From: Litchfieldia alkalitelluris | GTDB lineage: Bacteria; Bacillota; Bacilli; Bacillales; Salisediminibacteriaceae | Length of the DNA stretch: 64,000 nucleotides | NCBI RefSeq assembly: GCF_002153425.1 | Contig: NZ_KZ119600.1 | Location: 2,000,684 to 2,064,683 of the forward strand | Direction of reading: 5' to 3' | In this document: one piece after another, positions 8,281-17,809 of the stretch | Position numbering within the stretch: the stretch's first letter is position 1 | Layout of the letters: the number at the start of each line of letters is the position of its first letter | Translations under genes and position numbers: made by a program | The notes under the pieces: model-generated | Told to the model about the DNA's origin: nothing | Databases searched by the model: none | Seen by the model: only the letters and a program-made list of their open reading frames with translations

Positions 8281-8507
8281 TGAAGGTTCTGAAAAGCTTT
8301 GCTGAAGCAGTGTGGGTATTTTTATTGTTTATGGGGTGCACGCTCATTTTTTATTATGGTATTCTATGGGTAAGTTCGGGGTATCAAGATTACCATCGCT
8401 ATGATGAACCTAGTGGTAGGGCTACAAAAGTATTCCAAGTTGAAGAACCTATAAACCTCGAACCTTCTTTGTGGCGTTTACAGCTATTTTTAAATCACGG
8501 TGAATAA
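8281..8507 (+). CDS. yqzK: YqzK (DUF4227) small membrane protein
   Basis: A 75-residue protein with one N-terminal membrane helix (VWVFLLFMGCTLIFYYGILWV) and a short soluble tail containing YQDYHRYDEPSG. It matches B. subtilis YqzK in length, motif and place between fur and xerD. GAAAGGAAG lies before ATG 8281, so the longer frame from 8223 is not used. Function unknown. The stop overlaps the beginning of the region upstream of xerD, suggesting translation-linked expression. Confidence 0.82.
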
Positions 8508-8559
8508 CATGTTAGCATTTGTAAAGGGTTCACTGATTAACAGTGAGGGTGGAGATAAG

Positions 8560-9450
8560 ATGCTTCAAGAATTGAAATCATTCACATATTTTTTAGCAAT
8601 GGAAAGGGGAGTATCTAAAAATACAATTGAGGCATATCAACGAGATTTAACTCAATATATCCACTTCTTACAGGAGTCAGAAGCTATCGAAATGATTGAT
8701 CAAATTTCCCAAGGGCATATCAAAGCTTACATTCACCACCTTAAATCCCAGGGAAAAGCAGCCTCTACACTGGCTAGAACGGTCACTTCTATTCGAGCGT
8801 TTCATCAATTCTTATTACGGGAATCTATACATAAAAGTGATCCAACGATACATATTGAAAGACCGAAGGAAACAAAAAGAATACCGAGTATTTTAACAAC
8901 ATCGGAGGTAGAAGCTTTATTGGAAGCAAAGGTCGATAATCCCCTACTCGATATAAGGAATAAAGGAATGCTTGAACTTCTTTATGCTACAGGAATTCGG
9001 GTTAGTGAATTATGTAACTTGACTACTGCTGACTTACATTTGGAGTTAGGGTTTCTTCGATGTTTTGGGAAAGGGAATAAAGAAAGAATTATCCCTATTG
9101 GACGAGTTGCTAAGAAAGTTCTAGAACAGTACTTATTAAGTGCCAGACCGCTCTTGATAAAACAACAAAATCATGATTTTTTATTTGTGAATCATCATGG
9201 GAGGCAATTGTCACGTCAAGGTTTCTGGAAAATCATAAAAATGTTAGCTAAACTAGCAGGGATTGAAACAGAGCTTACACCTCATACTTTGAGACATTCC
9301 TTTGCAACACATTTATTAGAGAATGGTGCAGATATAAGAGCAGTTCAGGAGATGTTGGGGCATGCTGATATTTCTACTACTCAAATTTATACGCATGTAA
9401 CGAAAACAAGAATGAAGGACGTTTATTCAAAATATCACCCTCGAGCGTAG
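8560..9450 (+). CDS. xerD: site-specific tyrosine recombinase XerD
   Basis: Works with XerC/CodV at dif to resolve chromosome dimers. Residues 1-85 form the SAM-like core-binding domain. The catalytic domain holds ATGIRVSEL (first Arg), HTLRHSFATH (His and second Arg), LGHADISTTQIYTH (third His and the nucleophile Tyr). Start ATG 8560 follows GGTGGAG and gives 296 residues, the same as B. subtilis XerD (RipX). An in-frame start at 8500 would overlap yqzK and lacks a good site. Its position in the fur-yqzK-xerD-deoB order marks it as the housekeeping recombinase, not a phage integrase. Confidence 0.94.
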   Translation: MLQELKSFTYFLAMERGVSKNTIEAYQRDLTQYIHFLQESEAIEMIDQISQGHIKAYIHHLKSQGKAASTLARTVTSIRAFHQFLLRESIHKSDPTIHIERPKETKRIPSILTTSEVEALLEAKVDNPLLDIRNKGMLELLYATGIRVSELCNLTTADLHLELGFLRCFGKGNKERIIPIGRVAKKVLEQYLLSARPLLIKQQNHDFLFVNHHGRQLSRQGFWKIIKMLAKLAGIETELTPHTLRHSFATHLLENGADIRAVQEMLGHADISTTQIYTHVTKTRMKDVYSKYHPRA

Positions 9451-9627
9451 GAAGGGTGTTGTTTTATATGAAAGGTCAGACTTCAGACTACCTATTGGCC
9501 AGAAGTTATTGCCATCAGAGAATTACTATTTTCACGGTAGACAAATAAATAAAAAGTAATAGAAGTGCCATCTGTGACGAAAGATATGAAATAGAGAATG
9601 GAAAGTACGTAAAAGAGGGAGGAAATT

Positions 9628-10806
9628 ATGAAATATAAACGTATTTTTTTAATTGTAATGGACTCGGTTGGAATTGGAGAAGCCCCAGATGCTAAAAAGT
9701 TTGACGATGAGGGGTCCGACACATTAGGAAATATTGCTAAAGCTGTGAACGGTTTAAAATTACCTAATTTAGATAAACTTGGATTGTCTCATATTAAGAC
9801 ATACCTTGGTGGAGAAAAACCTGAAATAGCTGATGCTTACTTTGGGAAAATGGAGGAAGCATCAGTTGGTAAAGATACGATGACAGGTCATTGGGAAATC
9901 ATGGGGCTACATATTGATCAACCGTTTCAAACTTTTCCAGAAGGTTTCCCCCCAGAGCTAATACAAGAGTTAGAAGAAAGAACTGGTAGAAAAGTGATTG
10001 GGAACAAGCCTGCATCTGGAACAGAAATACTAGAGGAATTAGGTGAGGAACATGTGAAAACAGGTTCTCTCATTGTCTATACATCGGCAGATTCCGTCCT
10101 TCAGATTGCCGCTCACGAAGACGTAGTTCCAATAGAAGAACAGTATGATATATGTAAAATAGCTAGGGAATTAACATTGAATGAAAAGTATATGGTCGGG
10201 AGGGTAATCGCCCGTCCGTTTATAGGAGAACCAAAAAAGTGGGAGCGTACGTCAAATCGACATGATTATGCCCTTAAACCATTTGGCCGAACTGTGATGA
10301 ATGAACTAAAAGATGGAGGCTTTGACTCTATAGCTATCGGAAAAATTTCTGATATATACGATGGTGAAGGAATAACAAAATCACTTCGTACGATTTCAAA
10401 TATGGATGGAATGGATAAATTGAGAGATACATTAGAAATGGAGTTTACTGGTCTAAGCTTCTTAAACTTAGTTGATTTCGATGCGAAATTTGGTCATCGT
10501 CGTGATCCAGAGGGGTATGGGGCAGCACTGGAAGAGTTTGATGTACGTCTAGAAGAAGTTTTTGCTAGGCTTCAAGATGATGACCTTCTAATGATAACAG
10601 CGGATCATGGGAATGATCCTACCTTTAAAGGTACAGATCATACAAGGGAATATGTTCCGTTACTAGTTTATAACAAGAATATGAAAGAGGGTAAGTCAAT
10701 AGGAACTAGAAAAACATTTGCTGATGTAGGGGCAACTGTTGCAGATAATTTCCAGGTAACTATGCCAAAATACGGAAAAAGCTTTCTAAATGAATTAGGA
10801 GAATAG
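9628..10806 (+). CDS. deoB: phosphopentomutase
   Basis: Interconverts ribose/deoxyribose 1-phosphate and 5-phosphate in nucleoside breakdown and salvage. It is an alkaline-phosphatase-superfamily metalloenzyme. Metal and phosphorylation motifs are visible: [12 protein letters not shown] (residues 11-22), the [12 protein letters not shown] phosphorylated-Thr segment, and [18 protein letters not shown] near the C-terminus. 392 aa is standard. It heads the deoB-pupG-pdp unit (12 bases to pupG). Confidence 0.95.
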   Translation: MKYKRIFLIVMDSVGIGEAPDAKKFDDEGSDTLGNIAKAVNGLKLPNLDKLGLSHIKTYLGGEKPEIADAYFGKMEEASVGKDTMTGHWEIMGLHIDQPFQTFPEGFPPELIQELEERTGRKVIGNKPASGTEILEELGEEHVKTGSLIVYTSADSVLQIAAHEDVVPIEEQYDICKIARELTLNEKYMVGRVIARPFIGEPKKWERTSNRHDYALKPFGRTVMNELKDGGFDSIAIGKISDIYDGEGITKSLRTISNMDGMDKLRDTLEMEFTGLSFLNLVDFDAKFGHRRDPEGYGAALEEFDVRLEEVFARLQDDDLLMITADHGNDPTFKGTDHTREYVPLLVYNKNMKEGKSIGTRKTFADVGATVADNFQVTMPKYGKSFLNELGE

Positions 10807-10818
10807 GGGAGAACTTAA

Positions 10819-11640
10819 ATGGTATCAAAAAATGAAATTATAAAAATTGCTGAACTGATTAGGAAAAAGAGTCAGTTTCAACCCAAAATTGGACTAATTT
10901 TAGGATCTGGTCTCGGTGTCTTAGGAGATGAGATAGAGGATAGTGTAAAGATTCCTTATAGTGATATTGAAGGATTTCCAACTTCAACAGTGGCAGGTCA
11001 TAAAGGGCAACTTGTAATCGGAAATTTAAATGGTCAGCAAGTGATCGCCATGCAAGGTAGATTTCACTATTATGAAGGATATAGTATGGAGCAAGTTACC
11101 TTACCAGTGAGGGTAATGAAGGAGTTAGGTGTATCACAACTAATCGTCACGAATGCTGCAGGTGGAGTAAATGAAAGCTTTGAACCTGGTGATTTAATGC
11201 TTATTAATGATCATCTTAACCTGACTGGAACAAACCCTCTAATTGGACCTAATGATGAAAGCTTAGGTGTGCGTTTTCCAGACATGTCGAAAGCTTATTC
11301 ACCAACATTACTTGAATTGGCAAAAAAGACAGCAGAACAATTGGATATTCAAGTCAAAGAGGGTGTGTATGCAGGTAACCCAGGCCCAGCTTATGAAACT
11401 CCCGCAGAAATACGAATGATTCGAACACTTGGTGGAGATGCAGTTGGAATGTCTACTGTTCCTGAAGTCATCGTTGCGCGTCACAGTGACATGGAAGTAC
11501 TAGGTATCACTTGTATTTCCAACATGGCTGCTGGTATATTGGATCAACCTCTATCCCATGAAGAAGTGATAGAGACCACAGAAAAAGTAAAGGCAAACTT
11601 TTTAAAGTTTGTGAAGGCAATCGTTCGTGATATCAAATGA
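10819..11640 (+). CDS. pupG: purine-nucleoside phosphorylase (trimeric, PunA/PupG type)
   Basis: Phosphorolysis of guanosine, inosine and deoxy forms. The phosphate-binding GLILGSGLG at residues 25-33, AGHKGQLVIG, NAAGGVN and the GNPGPAYETPAE segment are typical of the trimeric low-molecular-mass family. The Asn/Glu base-recognition region GDAVGMSTVPEVIVARH is also present. 273 residues. It lies between deoB and pdp, as in B. subtilis, so nucleosides can be split and the pentose phosphate passed to DeoB. Confidence 0.94.
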   Translation: MVSKNEIIKIAELIRKKSQFQPKIGLILGSGLGVLGDEIEDSVKIPYSDIEGFPTSTVAGHKGQLVIGNLNGQQVIAMQGRFHYYEGYSMEQVTLPVRVMKELGVSQLIVTNAAGGVNESFEPGDLMLINDHLNLTGTNPLIGPNDESLGVRFPDMSKAYSPTLLELAKKTAEQLDIQVKEGVYAGNPGPAYETPAEIRMIRTLGGDAVGMSTVPEVIVARHSDMEVLGITCISNMAAGILDQPLSHEEVIETTEKVKANFLKFVKAIVRDIK

Positions 11641-11701
11641 ATATGTTAGCCTTGTTTCATCGTGTTTAATCGTGTTTAAGGATTATTGAGGAGTGAGATC
11701 C

Positions 11702-13006
11702 ATGAGAATGGTGGATTTAATTGAAAAAAAGAGAAATGGAAGTGCCCATACTAAGGAAGAAATTGATTTCATTATTAATGGCTACACTAATGATGACATT
11801 CCTGATTATCAAATGAGTGCATGGTCGATGGCCGTTTATTTTCAAGGAATGGATGATCAGGAGCGAGCAGCGTTAACTAATGCAATGGTTCACTCTGGAG
11901 AAACGATTGACCTATCTGCTATAGAAGGAATAAAGGTAGATAAACATAGTACTGGGGGCGTTGGTGATACAACTACACTAGTTTTAGCACCTCTAGTTGC
12001 GAGTGTTGGTGTTCCTGTAGCAAAAATGAGTGGTCGTGGTCTAGGGCATACTGGAGGAACGATTGATAAATTAGAATCTATTAGTGGGTTTAATGTGGAA
12101 ATTAGCAATAATACATTTATTGAATTAGTTAACCGAAATAAAGTTGCTGTCATTGGTCAGACACACAACTTGACACCTGCTGACAAAAAACTATATGGGT
12201 TGAGGGACGTAACTGGTACAGTAAATTCAATCCCACTAATTGCAAGCTCTATTATGAGTAAAAAAATTGCTTCTGGTGCTGATGCTATTGTATTAGATGT
12301 GAAAACTGGGTCTGGTGCATTTATGAAAGAGTTAAAGGATGCGAAAGAATTAGCAAATGCCATGGTTAAAATCGGAAGAAGCCTCAATAGGAAAACATCA
12401 GCAGTAATTTCCGATATGAGTCAGCCGTTGGGATACGCAATTGGCAATGCACTTGAAGTAAAAGAAGCGATAAACACACTTAAAGGAGAAGGCCCAGATG
12501 ACCTTTATGAGTTATGTCTTACTTTAGGCAGTCATATGGTTGTACTTGCAAATAAGGCAACAACCCTTGAAGAAGCAAGAAATCTACTAATTGAATCTAT
12601 ACAATCAGGAAAAGCGTTACAACATTTTAAATTATTTATTGAAGCGCAAAATGGGGAGGAGTCAGTGGTTGATGATACAACTAAACTCCCTCAGGCAAAG
12701 TATCAAATAGATGTGAAAGCAGAGAGCACTGGATATGTATCAGAAATCGTTGCAGATCAAATTGGGATTGCTGCCATGATGCTCGGGGCTGGAAGGGCTA
12801 CAAAAGAATCAAAAATCGATGTTTCTGTCGGTATTGAACTTAGGAAGAAAATTGGTGATGAGGTAAAGAAGGGAGACCCCCTAGTAACCATTCATGCGAA
12901 TTCTGAAAAAGTGATTGAAGTGATAGAAAAAATTAAGCATTCCTATACGATTACATCCTCTAGCGTGAGAGCACCAGAATTAATTTATAGTATCATTTCA
13001 GAGTAA
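11702..13006 (+). CDS. pdp: pyrimidine-nucleoside phosphorylase
   Basis: Phosphorolysis of uridine, thymidine and deoxyuridine. The signature [17 protein letters not shown] (residues 81-97) and [16 protein letters not shown] are present, and the C-terminal domain carries the lipoyl-like fold seen in the family. I chose ATG 11702 because GAGGAGTGA lies eight bases before it, giving 434 aa as in B. subtilis Pdp. An upstream in-frame ATG at 11693 lies within that site. The gap to pupG contains two tandem TCGTGTTTAA decamers. Confidence 0.94.
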   Translation: MRMVDLIEKKRNGSAHTKEEIDFIINGYTNDDIPDYQMSAWSMAVYFQGMDDQERAALTNAMVHSGETIDLSAIEGIKVDKHSTGGVGDTTTLVLAPLVASVGVPVAKMSGRGLGHTGGTIDKLESISGFNVEISNNTFIELVNRNKVAVIGQTHNLTPADKKLYGLRDVTGTVNSIPLIASSIMSKKIASGADAIVLDVKTGSGAFMKELKDAKELANAMVKIGRSLNRKTSAVISDMSQPLGYAIGNALEVKEAINTLKGEGPDDLYELCLTLGSHMVVLANKATTLEEARNLLIESIQSGKALQHFKLFIEAQNGEESVVDDTTKLPQAKYQIDVKAESTGYVSEIVADQIGIAAMMLGAGRATKESKIDVSVGIELRKKIGDEVKKGDPLVTIHANSEKVIEVIEKIKHSYTITSSSVRAPELIYSIISE

Positions 13007-13034
13007 TGATAAATATAAAAATGAGATATATAAT

Positions 13035-13070
13035 GGGTGGCTAGTACAAATGTACTGGTCATCTTTTTTT
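13035..13070 (+). terminator. terminator after pdp
   Basis: GGCTAGTAC and GTACTGGTC pair across a four-base loop (with G-U pairs) and are followed by a T-run of seven. It separates the nucleoside salvage unit from dacF. Confidence 0.8.
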
Positions 13071-13118
13071 ATATCTGATTTTGTATGGGAGATGCGTGTG
13101 TTAAAACTCCAAATGATG

Positions 13119-13147
13119 GTATATTCCCCTCTCTTTCGGGCAGAATG
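13119..13147 (+). promoter_or_regulatory. candidate sigma-F promoter of dacF
   Basis: GTATA (13119-13123), a 15-base spacer and GGCAGAATG (13139-13147) agree with the sigma-F consensus GHATR-N15-GGHRARHT except at one -10 base. It lies about 30 bases before the TTG start. dacF is sigma-F-dependent in B. subtilis. Confidence 0.6.
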
Positions 13148-13175
13148 GTAAAGAAAAAGAATGGAGGGATTAAAT

Positions 13176-14345
13176 TTGAAAAAATCATTCATTGTTTTTT
13201 TAGTAGGTTTATACATTTTTACGGGGACAATTACGGTCCATGGAGAGGAGTCTGGTGGTGTTAATTTAGCAGAAGAATCTACTTCTGCAGTACTAATGGA
13301 GAGAGACACTGGAGAAATACTATTTGAAAAAAATAGTAAAGAGCAATTACCTCCAGCAAGTATGACAAAAGTTATGACGATGCTATTAATTATGGAAGCT
13401 ATTGATTCTGGAAAAATCAAATGGAGTGACATGGTTCGAACTAGTGAACGTGCTGCTTCAATGGGTGGGTCTCAGATTTTCTTAGAGCCTGGCGAAGAAA
13501 TGTCAGTAGAAGACATGATGAAAGGGATTGCGATAGCTTCTGGGAATGACGCCTCAGTTGCAATGGCAGAGCATTTAGCTGGCTCTGAAGAAGAATTTGT
13601 CAAACTTATGAATGAAAAAGCAGAGGAATTAGGATTAAAAGATACGCATTTTGTTAATTCAAATGGTCTTCCAGCAGAAAATCATTTTTCTTCAGCGGAA
13701 GATTTGGCTGTAATGGCAAAAGAACTATTAAAATACGAAGAGATTACGAAATACACAAGTTTATATGAAGACTATTTAAGGGAAGATACAGATGATAAAT
13801 TTTGGCTCGTTAATACAAACAAACTAGTTAAGTTTTATCCTGGAGTGGATGGGCTTAAAACTGGTTTTACGAATGAGGCGAAATACTGTTTAACTGCTAG
13901 TGCCAATAAAAATGGTATGCGTGTTATTGCAGTAGTAATGGGGGCTCCAACACCAAAGGAAAGAAACCGCCAAGTTTCAGAAATGCTCGATTATGCATAC
14001 AGTCAATATGAAATACAACCAAGATATGAACGAGGAGATGTTTTAGGTGAAGCAAAAATAAGTAAAGGTTCAACTAGAACAGTTCCTGTACAAGCTGATG
14101 AAAATATTTCATTACTTATGAAAAAGGGTGAATCAGTAGAAGGAATAACGGAGCGTCTTGAATTGGAGGAACCCCTTGCAGCACCTATTGAGGCAGGTAC
14201 TCCTGTTGGTACTTTATATGTTGAAAAGGATGGAGAAATATTATCTGAATCTGTTGTTGTAGCGGAACTTGATGTTTCTAAAGCTACTCTATGGACGTTA
14301 ATGAAACGAAGTACATCTAGCCTAGTTGGAAGAGATGGTTTTTAA
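13176..14345 (+). CDS. dacF: D-alanyl-D-alanine carboxypeptidase DacF (sporulation)
   Basis: Penicillin-binding protein 5-family carboxypeptidase made in the forespore, trimming peptide side chains of cortex or germ-cell-wall precursors. After a signal peptide (residues 1-23) come the SxxK motif ASMTKVM (Ser62, Lys65), the SGN motif (ASGNDAS) and KTG in GLKTGFT. The C-terminal beta domain and amphipathic end follow. TTG 13176 is seven bases after GGAGGG and gives 389 residues, as in B. subtilis DacF. The ATG at 13161 lies within the ribosome binding site. It precedes spoIIAA, as in B. subtilis. Confidence 0.93.
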   Translation: MKKSFIVFLVGLYIFTGTITVHGEESGGVNLAEESTSAVLMERDTGEILFEKNSKEQLPPASMTKVMTMLLIMEAIDSGKIKWSDMVRTSERAASMGGSQIFLEPGEEMSVEDMMKGIAIASGNDASVAMAEHLAGSEEEFVKLMNEKAEELGLKDTHFVNSNGLPAENHFSSAEDLAVMAKELLKYEEITKYTSLYEDYLREDTDDKFWLVNTNKLVKFYPGVDGLKTGFTNEAKYCLTASANKNGMRVIAVVMGAPTPKERNRQVSEMLDYAYSQYEIQPRYERGDVLGEAKISKGSTRTVPVQADENISLLMKKGESVEGITERLELEEPLAAPIEAGTPVGTLYVEKDGEILSESVVVAELDVSKATLWTLMKRSTSSLVGRDGF

Positions 14346-14365
14346 TTCATCGATATTTTTCTTGT

Positions 14366-14424
14366 TTTGACGAATTAACACTAGTTTTGTTTTTAGGAAG
14401 GAAACTTAACTACCTATAAAGAAA
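14366..14424 (+). promoter_or_regulatory. spoIIA promoter: Spo0A box and sigma-H elements
   Basis: GAAGGAAAC (14397-14405), 12 bases, then AAAGAAA (14418-14424) fit the sigma-H consensus RNAGGAWWW / RNNGAAT with one mismatch each. TTTGACGAA at 14366-14374 differs at one base from the Spo0A box TTTGTCGAA. In B. subtilis spoIIA is transcribed by sigma-H and activated by Spo0A~P. Confidence 0.55.
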
Positions 14425-14489
14425 ACGTTCGTGTAGCAATTTCCTCAGGGAGAGGGAACTGGATAAACAATAACTTAAGGGGTGAAGAC

Positions 14490-14843
14490 ATGAGTTTACT
14501 CATTGATCTTGAAAAAAGGGACAATGTTCTCTGCGTACGACTTGAAGGTGAATTAGATCACCATACAGCGATGGAACTCCGTGAGAGTGTAGATGCTGCA
14601 ATTACTGAGCAACGTTTAACACATATTATGTTAAACCTTGAAAAACTAACCTTTATGGACAGCTCTGGCTTAGGTGTCATCCTTGGCCGATATAAAAGTG
14701 TACAAGCACTTGGAGGGGAAATGGTTGTATGTTCCATTTCTCCTCAAATAAAAAGACTATTTGAGATGTCAGGCATTTTTAAGATTATCCGTCTAGCATC
14801 TAATGAACAGGATGCATTAATTACGCTGGGGGTGGCGTCATGA
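14490..14843 (+). CDS. spoIIAA: anti-sigma F factor antagonist
   Basis: STAS-domain protein that, when dephosphorylated by SpoIIE in the forespore, binds SpoIIAB and frees sigma-F. The phosphorylation site is in [15 protein letters not shown], with Ser58 at the expected position. 117 residues, the usual length. AAGGGGTGAAG precedes the ATG. Its stop codon overlaps the spoIIAB start (ATGA), giving translational coupling that keeps the two partners balanced. Confidence 0.96.
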   Translation: MSLLIDLEKRDNVLCVRLEGELDHHTAMELRESVDAAITEQRLTHIMLNLEKLTFMDSSGLGVILGRYKSVQALGGEMVVCSISPQIKRLFEMSGIFKIIRLASNEQDALITLGVAS

Positions 14844-15280
14844 GAAACAGAATGGAGCTATCATTTTCAGCGTTAAGTCAGAATGAATCATTTGCTAGAG
14901 TAACGGTTGGGGCGTTTGTGGCACAGCTAGATCCAACTATGGATGAATTAACGGAAATTAAAACGGTGGTTAGTGAAGCTGTGACAAATGCAATCATACA
15001 TGGCTATAATGAAAAACCAGATGGAATGATCTACTTAGAGGTGGAGCTAGAAGAAGATTTAGTAAGGTTGTCCATCCGTGATGAAGGTATTGGTATACAT
15101 GATCTTGATGAAGCTAGACAACCGTTATATACGTCAAAACCTGAGTTAGAGCGTAGTGGAATGGGCTTTACGATAATGGAAAATTTTATGGATGAAGTGG
15201 AAGTACAGTCAGAGCCAATGGTTGGTACGACTGTTAGTTTAGCAAAACGACTCTCAAAGCAACGCGCTCTTTGTAATTGA
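14840..15280 (+). CDS. spoIIAB: anti-sigma F factor, serine kinase
   Basis: GHKL-fold ATPase that holds sigma-F inactive and phosphorylates SpoIIAA on Ser58. The N-box [12 protein letters not shown]1 box IRDEGIGI and the ATP-lid region [15 protein letters not shown] are intact. 146 aa matches the family. It overlaps spoIIAA by four bases and is followed by sigF after 13 bases. Confidence 0.96.
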   Translation: MRNRMELSFSALSQNESFARVTVGAFVAQLDPTMDELTEIKTVVSEAVTNAIIHGYNEKPDGMIYLEVELEEDLVRLSIRDEGIGIHDLDEARQPLYTSKPELERSGMGFTIMENFMDEVEVQSEPMVGTTVSLAKRLSKQRALCN

Positions 15281-15293
15281 GGGGCGGGCAGCT

Positions 15294-16046
15294 ATGGATG
15301 TAGAAGTTAAACAAACAAAAAAGACGTATCTAGACGACAAAGAAGTAAAGAAGTTAATTAAAGAAGCCCAAAGCGGTAATCAAGAAGCTCGGGATCATAT
15401 TGTTAGTATTAATACGAGACTTGTTTGGTCTGTCGTACAGAGGTTCTTGAATAGGGGTTATGAGGCTGATGATCTCTTCCAGATCGGATGTATCGGATTA
15501 ATTAAATCGGTAGATAAATTTGACTTGAGTTATGATGTGAAGTTCTCTACCTATGCAGTCCCGATGATTATTGGTGAGATCCAACGTTTTTTAAGGGACG
15601 ATGGAACTGTTAAAGTAAGCCGTTCAATTAAAGAAAGTGCAAATAAAATAAGAAAAACAAAAGAAGAGCTTACGAAAACATTAGGTCGAATACCTACTAT
15701 TAATGAAATAGCTGAAAAACTAGAGCTCTCGCCAGAGGAAGTTGTTTTTGCACAAGAGGCTAGTAGACAACTTACGTCTATTCATGAAACAGTATATGAA
15801 AACGATGGAGATCCTATTACACTTCTTGACCAAATTTCTGATGACGGTGACTTAAAATGGTTTGATAAGATCGCTCTCAAGGACGAAATTGAAAAGCTAG
15901 ATGAGAGAGAAAAGCTTATTGTGATGATGAGGTATTATAAGGATCAGACACAGTCACAAGTAGCGGAAAGGTTAGGGATCTCTCAAGTTCAAGTATCTAG
16001 ACTTGAAAAGAAAATATTAAAGCAATTGAAAGAGCAGCTAGGTTAA
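15294..16046 (+). CDS. sigF: RNA polymerase sporulation sigma factor F
   Basis: First forespore-specific sigma factor. Region 2 is seen in DDLFQIGCIGLIKSVDKFD and FSTYAVPMIIGEIQRFLRDDG. Region 3 follows (KVSRSIKESANKIRKTKEEL), and region 4 has the helix-turn-helix SQVAERLGISQVQVSRLEKK. 250 residues, close to the 255 of B. subtilis SigF. It is the last gene of the spoIIA operon, with a strong terminator right after it. It should read the dacF promoter proposed at 13119-13147. Confidence 0.96.
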   Translation: MDVEVKQTKKTYLDDKEVKKLIKEAQSGNQEARDHIVSINTRLVWSVVQRFLNRGYEADDLFQIGCIGLIKSVDKFDLSYDVKFSTYAVPMIIGEIQRFLRDDGTVKVSRSIKESANKIRKTKEELTKTLGRIPTINEIAEKLELSPEEVVFAQEASRQLTSIHETVYENDGDPITLLDQISDDGDLKWFDKIALKDEIEKLDEREKLIVMMRYYKDQTQSQVAERLGISQVQVSRLEKKILKQLKEQLG

Positions 16047-16070
16047 TAACCTTAGCTGTTCTTTTTTTTT
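16036..16070 (+). terminator. terminator of the spoIIA operon
   Basis: CAGCTAGGTTA and TAACCTTAGCTG form a hairpin overlapping the last sigF codons, followed by a nine-base T-run. Confidence 0.85.
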
Positions 16071-16093
16071 GAGCCAATTTCGTCTCTTCATTC

Positions 16094-16123
16094 GAATACA
16101 AATTGGCATTTGACGTCATACTA
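16094..16123 (+). promoter_or_regulatory. sigma-G promoter of the spoVA operon
   Basis: GAATA (16094-16098), exactly 18 bases, then CATACTA (16117-16123), a full match to the sigma-G consensus GHATR-N18-CATNHTA. It lies about 37 bases before the spoVAA ATG. spoVA is sigma-G-dependent in B. subtilis. Confidence 0.75.
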
Positions 16124-16159
16124 AGTGAAAATTCATTTTGATAGAAAAGAGGTTTTTCG

Positions 16160-16765
16160 ATGGTGAAAAAAGTTTATTTTCGATTGAAAAGCCGTCATTG
16201 GATCAAGGATAAGACAGTTGTTTTAAAAGATATTTCACAAATAATTACAGAAGGGATTCCACATGAGTCTATAGAGAATATGAAAATTTGTGAATTAACG
16301 GAAGCTGATAAAAGTCTCGAAGTAGTAGATGCTATGAAGGTTGTTGAAATTATTAATAAAAATTTTCCTGGTACAGATGTTCAAGTGGTAGGGCCAACTC
16401 AATCGATTATTTACAGGAAGGAAAAAGGAAAAGGGGCTAAACCAATCTTATTTATATTTGTTTGGTTACTATTGTTTATTGGCGCTGGTTTAGCTGTGAT
16501 GAATTTCCATGAAGATGTCAGCATGCAGGAAGTTCATGTGAAAATTCATCAAGTGATCACTGGAGAAATAGTTGAACACCCATTATGGCTTCAGATACCA
16601 TACTCTATTGGATTAGGATTGGGAATGATCCTTTTTTTTAATCACGTTTTTCGCAAGCGTATCAATGAAGAGCCTAGTCCTATGGAGGTTGAGATGTTTA
16701 ATTATGAGGAGAATATGGATCGCTATATTTCTGTATACGAAAATGATGCGTGGAAGAGGAAATAA
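16160..16765 (+). CDS. spoVAA: stage V sporulation protein AA
   Basis: Membrane protein of the SpoVA system that moves dipicolinic acid into the forespore and out again at germination. The N-terminal 95 residues are soluble (a small alpha/beta domain), followed by two membrane helices (ILFIFVWLLLFIGAGLAVMNF and IGLGLGMILFFNHVF). 201 aa fits SpoVAA. It heads a reduced operon spoVAA-AB-AEa-AF. A clear sigma-G promoter stands upstream. Confidence 0.88.
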   Translation: MVKKVYFRLKSRHWIKDKTVVLKDISQIITEGIPHESIENMKICELTEADKSLEVVDAMKVVEIINKNFPGTDVQVVGPTQSIIYRKEKGKGAKPILFIFVWLLLFIGAGLAVMNFHEDVSMQEVHVKIHQVITGEIVEHPLWLQIPYSIGLGLGMILFFNHVFRKRINEEPSPMEVEMFNYEENMDRYISVYENDAWKRK

Positions 16766-16767
16766 TC

Positions 16768-17184
16768 ATGTCATTATTTATTCTTAGCATGATTGGATTA
16801 TCTGGTGGCTTGGCTGTAGGGAGTGGGTTAGTTGCTTTCCTAACAGTATTAGGTGTCGTTCCAAGACTTGCGAATTTAACAAAAACAGAGAATTTACTCT
16901 CTTTATATGAAATGAGTATTGTCGGGGGAGCTATTATTGGTATTTGGTTTAGTTTAGGTGACCCGGCTTTTTCATTTACTAACAGTTTACTTGTCATTAT
17001 TGGATTAGCGTGCGGCATGTTTATAGGATTATTAGCAGCAGCATTAACAGAAGTGTTGAATGTTTTTCCTATTTTAGCAAAGAGAATTGGTCTTAAAGGA
17101 AAAGTTTATATTTTATTATGGGCAATTGTGTTAGGGAAAATTGCCGGATCATTGTATCAATGGATATTCTTTGTACGTTCATAA
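16768..17184 (+). CDS. spoVAB: stage V sporulation protein AB
   Basis: Four-helix membrane protein beginning LFILSMIGLSGGLAVGSGLVAFLTVLG, characteristic of SpoVAB, with VPRLANLTKT and EMSIVGGAIIG as in B. subtilis. ATG 16768 lies after GGAAGAGGAAA and two bases beyond the spoVAA stop, giving 138 aa. The GTG at 16750 would overlap spoVAA. Downstream one expects spoVAC and spoVAD, but spoVAEa follows directly. Confidence 0.9.
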   Translation: MSLFILSMIGLSGGLAVGSGLVAFLTVLGVVPRLANLTKTENLLSLYEMSIVGGAIIGIWFSLGDPAFSFTNSLLVIIGLACGMFIGLLAAALTEVLNVFPILAKRIGLKGKVYILLWAIVLGKIAGSLYQWIFFVRS

Positions 17185-17233
17185 TGTGGTGCTTTCGGTA
17201 TGGGTAACTAATTACAATTTTGGGAGTGATTAC

Positions 17234-17809
17234 ATGAATTCGAAGAAGCAGGTTATATTAATCACTGATGGCGATGCATCAGCAAAGGCTGCTGTGAAAT
17301 ATGTTGCTGATAAAAATGGTTATGAATTCATAGGTGAATCAGGCGGAAATCCAACAAGAATAGCAGGTGATGAATTAATAAACATCATCAAAACATCTCA
17401 AAAAGAGCCTGTTCTTGTCTTATTCGATGATTGTGGTTATCCAGATGAGGGGCCTGGAGAAAAAGCATTAATTACAATTGTTAACTCACCAGAAGTTGAA
17501 GTTATTGGTGCCGTAGCAGTAGCTTCCCAGTCTTTTTCCCATGAATGGACAAGGGTGGACGTTTCCATCGACCGTAATGGGGTGTTAACGGAATATGGTG
17601 TTGATAAAGATGGGATTAAAGATACAGAAGTTGGAAGAATCATTGGAGATACAGTTTCAATCCTAGACCGACTTCCGATACCTTTAATTGTAGGGATTGG
17701 TGACATTGGTAAAATGGGAGGTCAAGATTCCATCGAAAAGGGCGCCCCAATAACAGAAAAGGCAGTTGAGTTAATATTGGAAAGGAGTGGGAATATTGGA
17801 ACCAGCTAA
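17234..17809 (+). CDS. spoVAEA: stage V sporulation protein AE (SpoVAEa)
   Basis: Soluble protein of 191 residues starting VILITDGDASAKAAVKYVADKNG, with FDDCGYPDEGPGEKAL and PLIVGIGDIGKMGGQDSIEKGAP, typical of the SpoVAEa family. It is not one of the membrane channel proteins. In B. subtilis it lies between spoVAEb and spoVAF. ATG 17234 follows GGGAGTG; the longer frame from 17141 overlaps spoVAB and is discarded. Its end overlaps the spoVAF start. The usual three genes before it (AC, AD, AEb) are missing. Confidence 0.88.
   Translation: MNSKKQVILITDGDASAKAAVKYVADKNGYEFIGESGGNPTRIAGDELINIIKTSQKEPVLVLFDDCGYPDEGPGEKALITIVNSPEVEVIGAVAVASQSFSHEWTRVDVSIDRNGVLTEYGVDKDGIKDTEVGRIIGDTVSILDRLPIPLIVGIGDIGKMGGQDSIEKGAPITEKAVELILERSGNIGTS

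Noticed and set aside
8560-9450. Tyrosine recombinase as evidence of a phage or integrative element
   Set aside because: Its sequence, length and fur-yqzK-xerD-deoB context identify housekeeping XerD; no attachment sites or phage genes are nearby.
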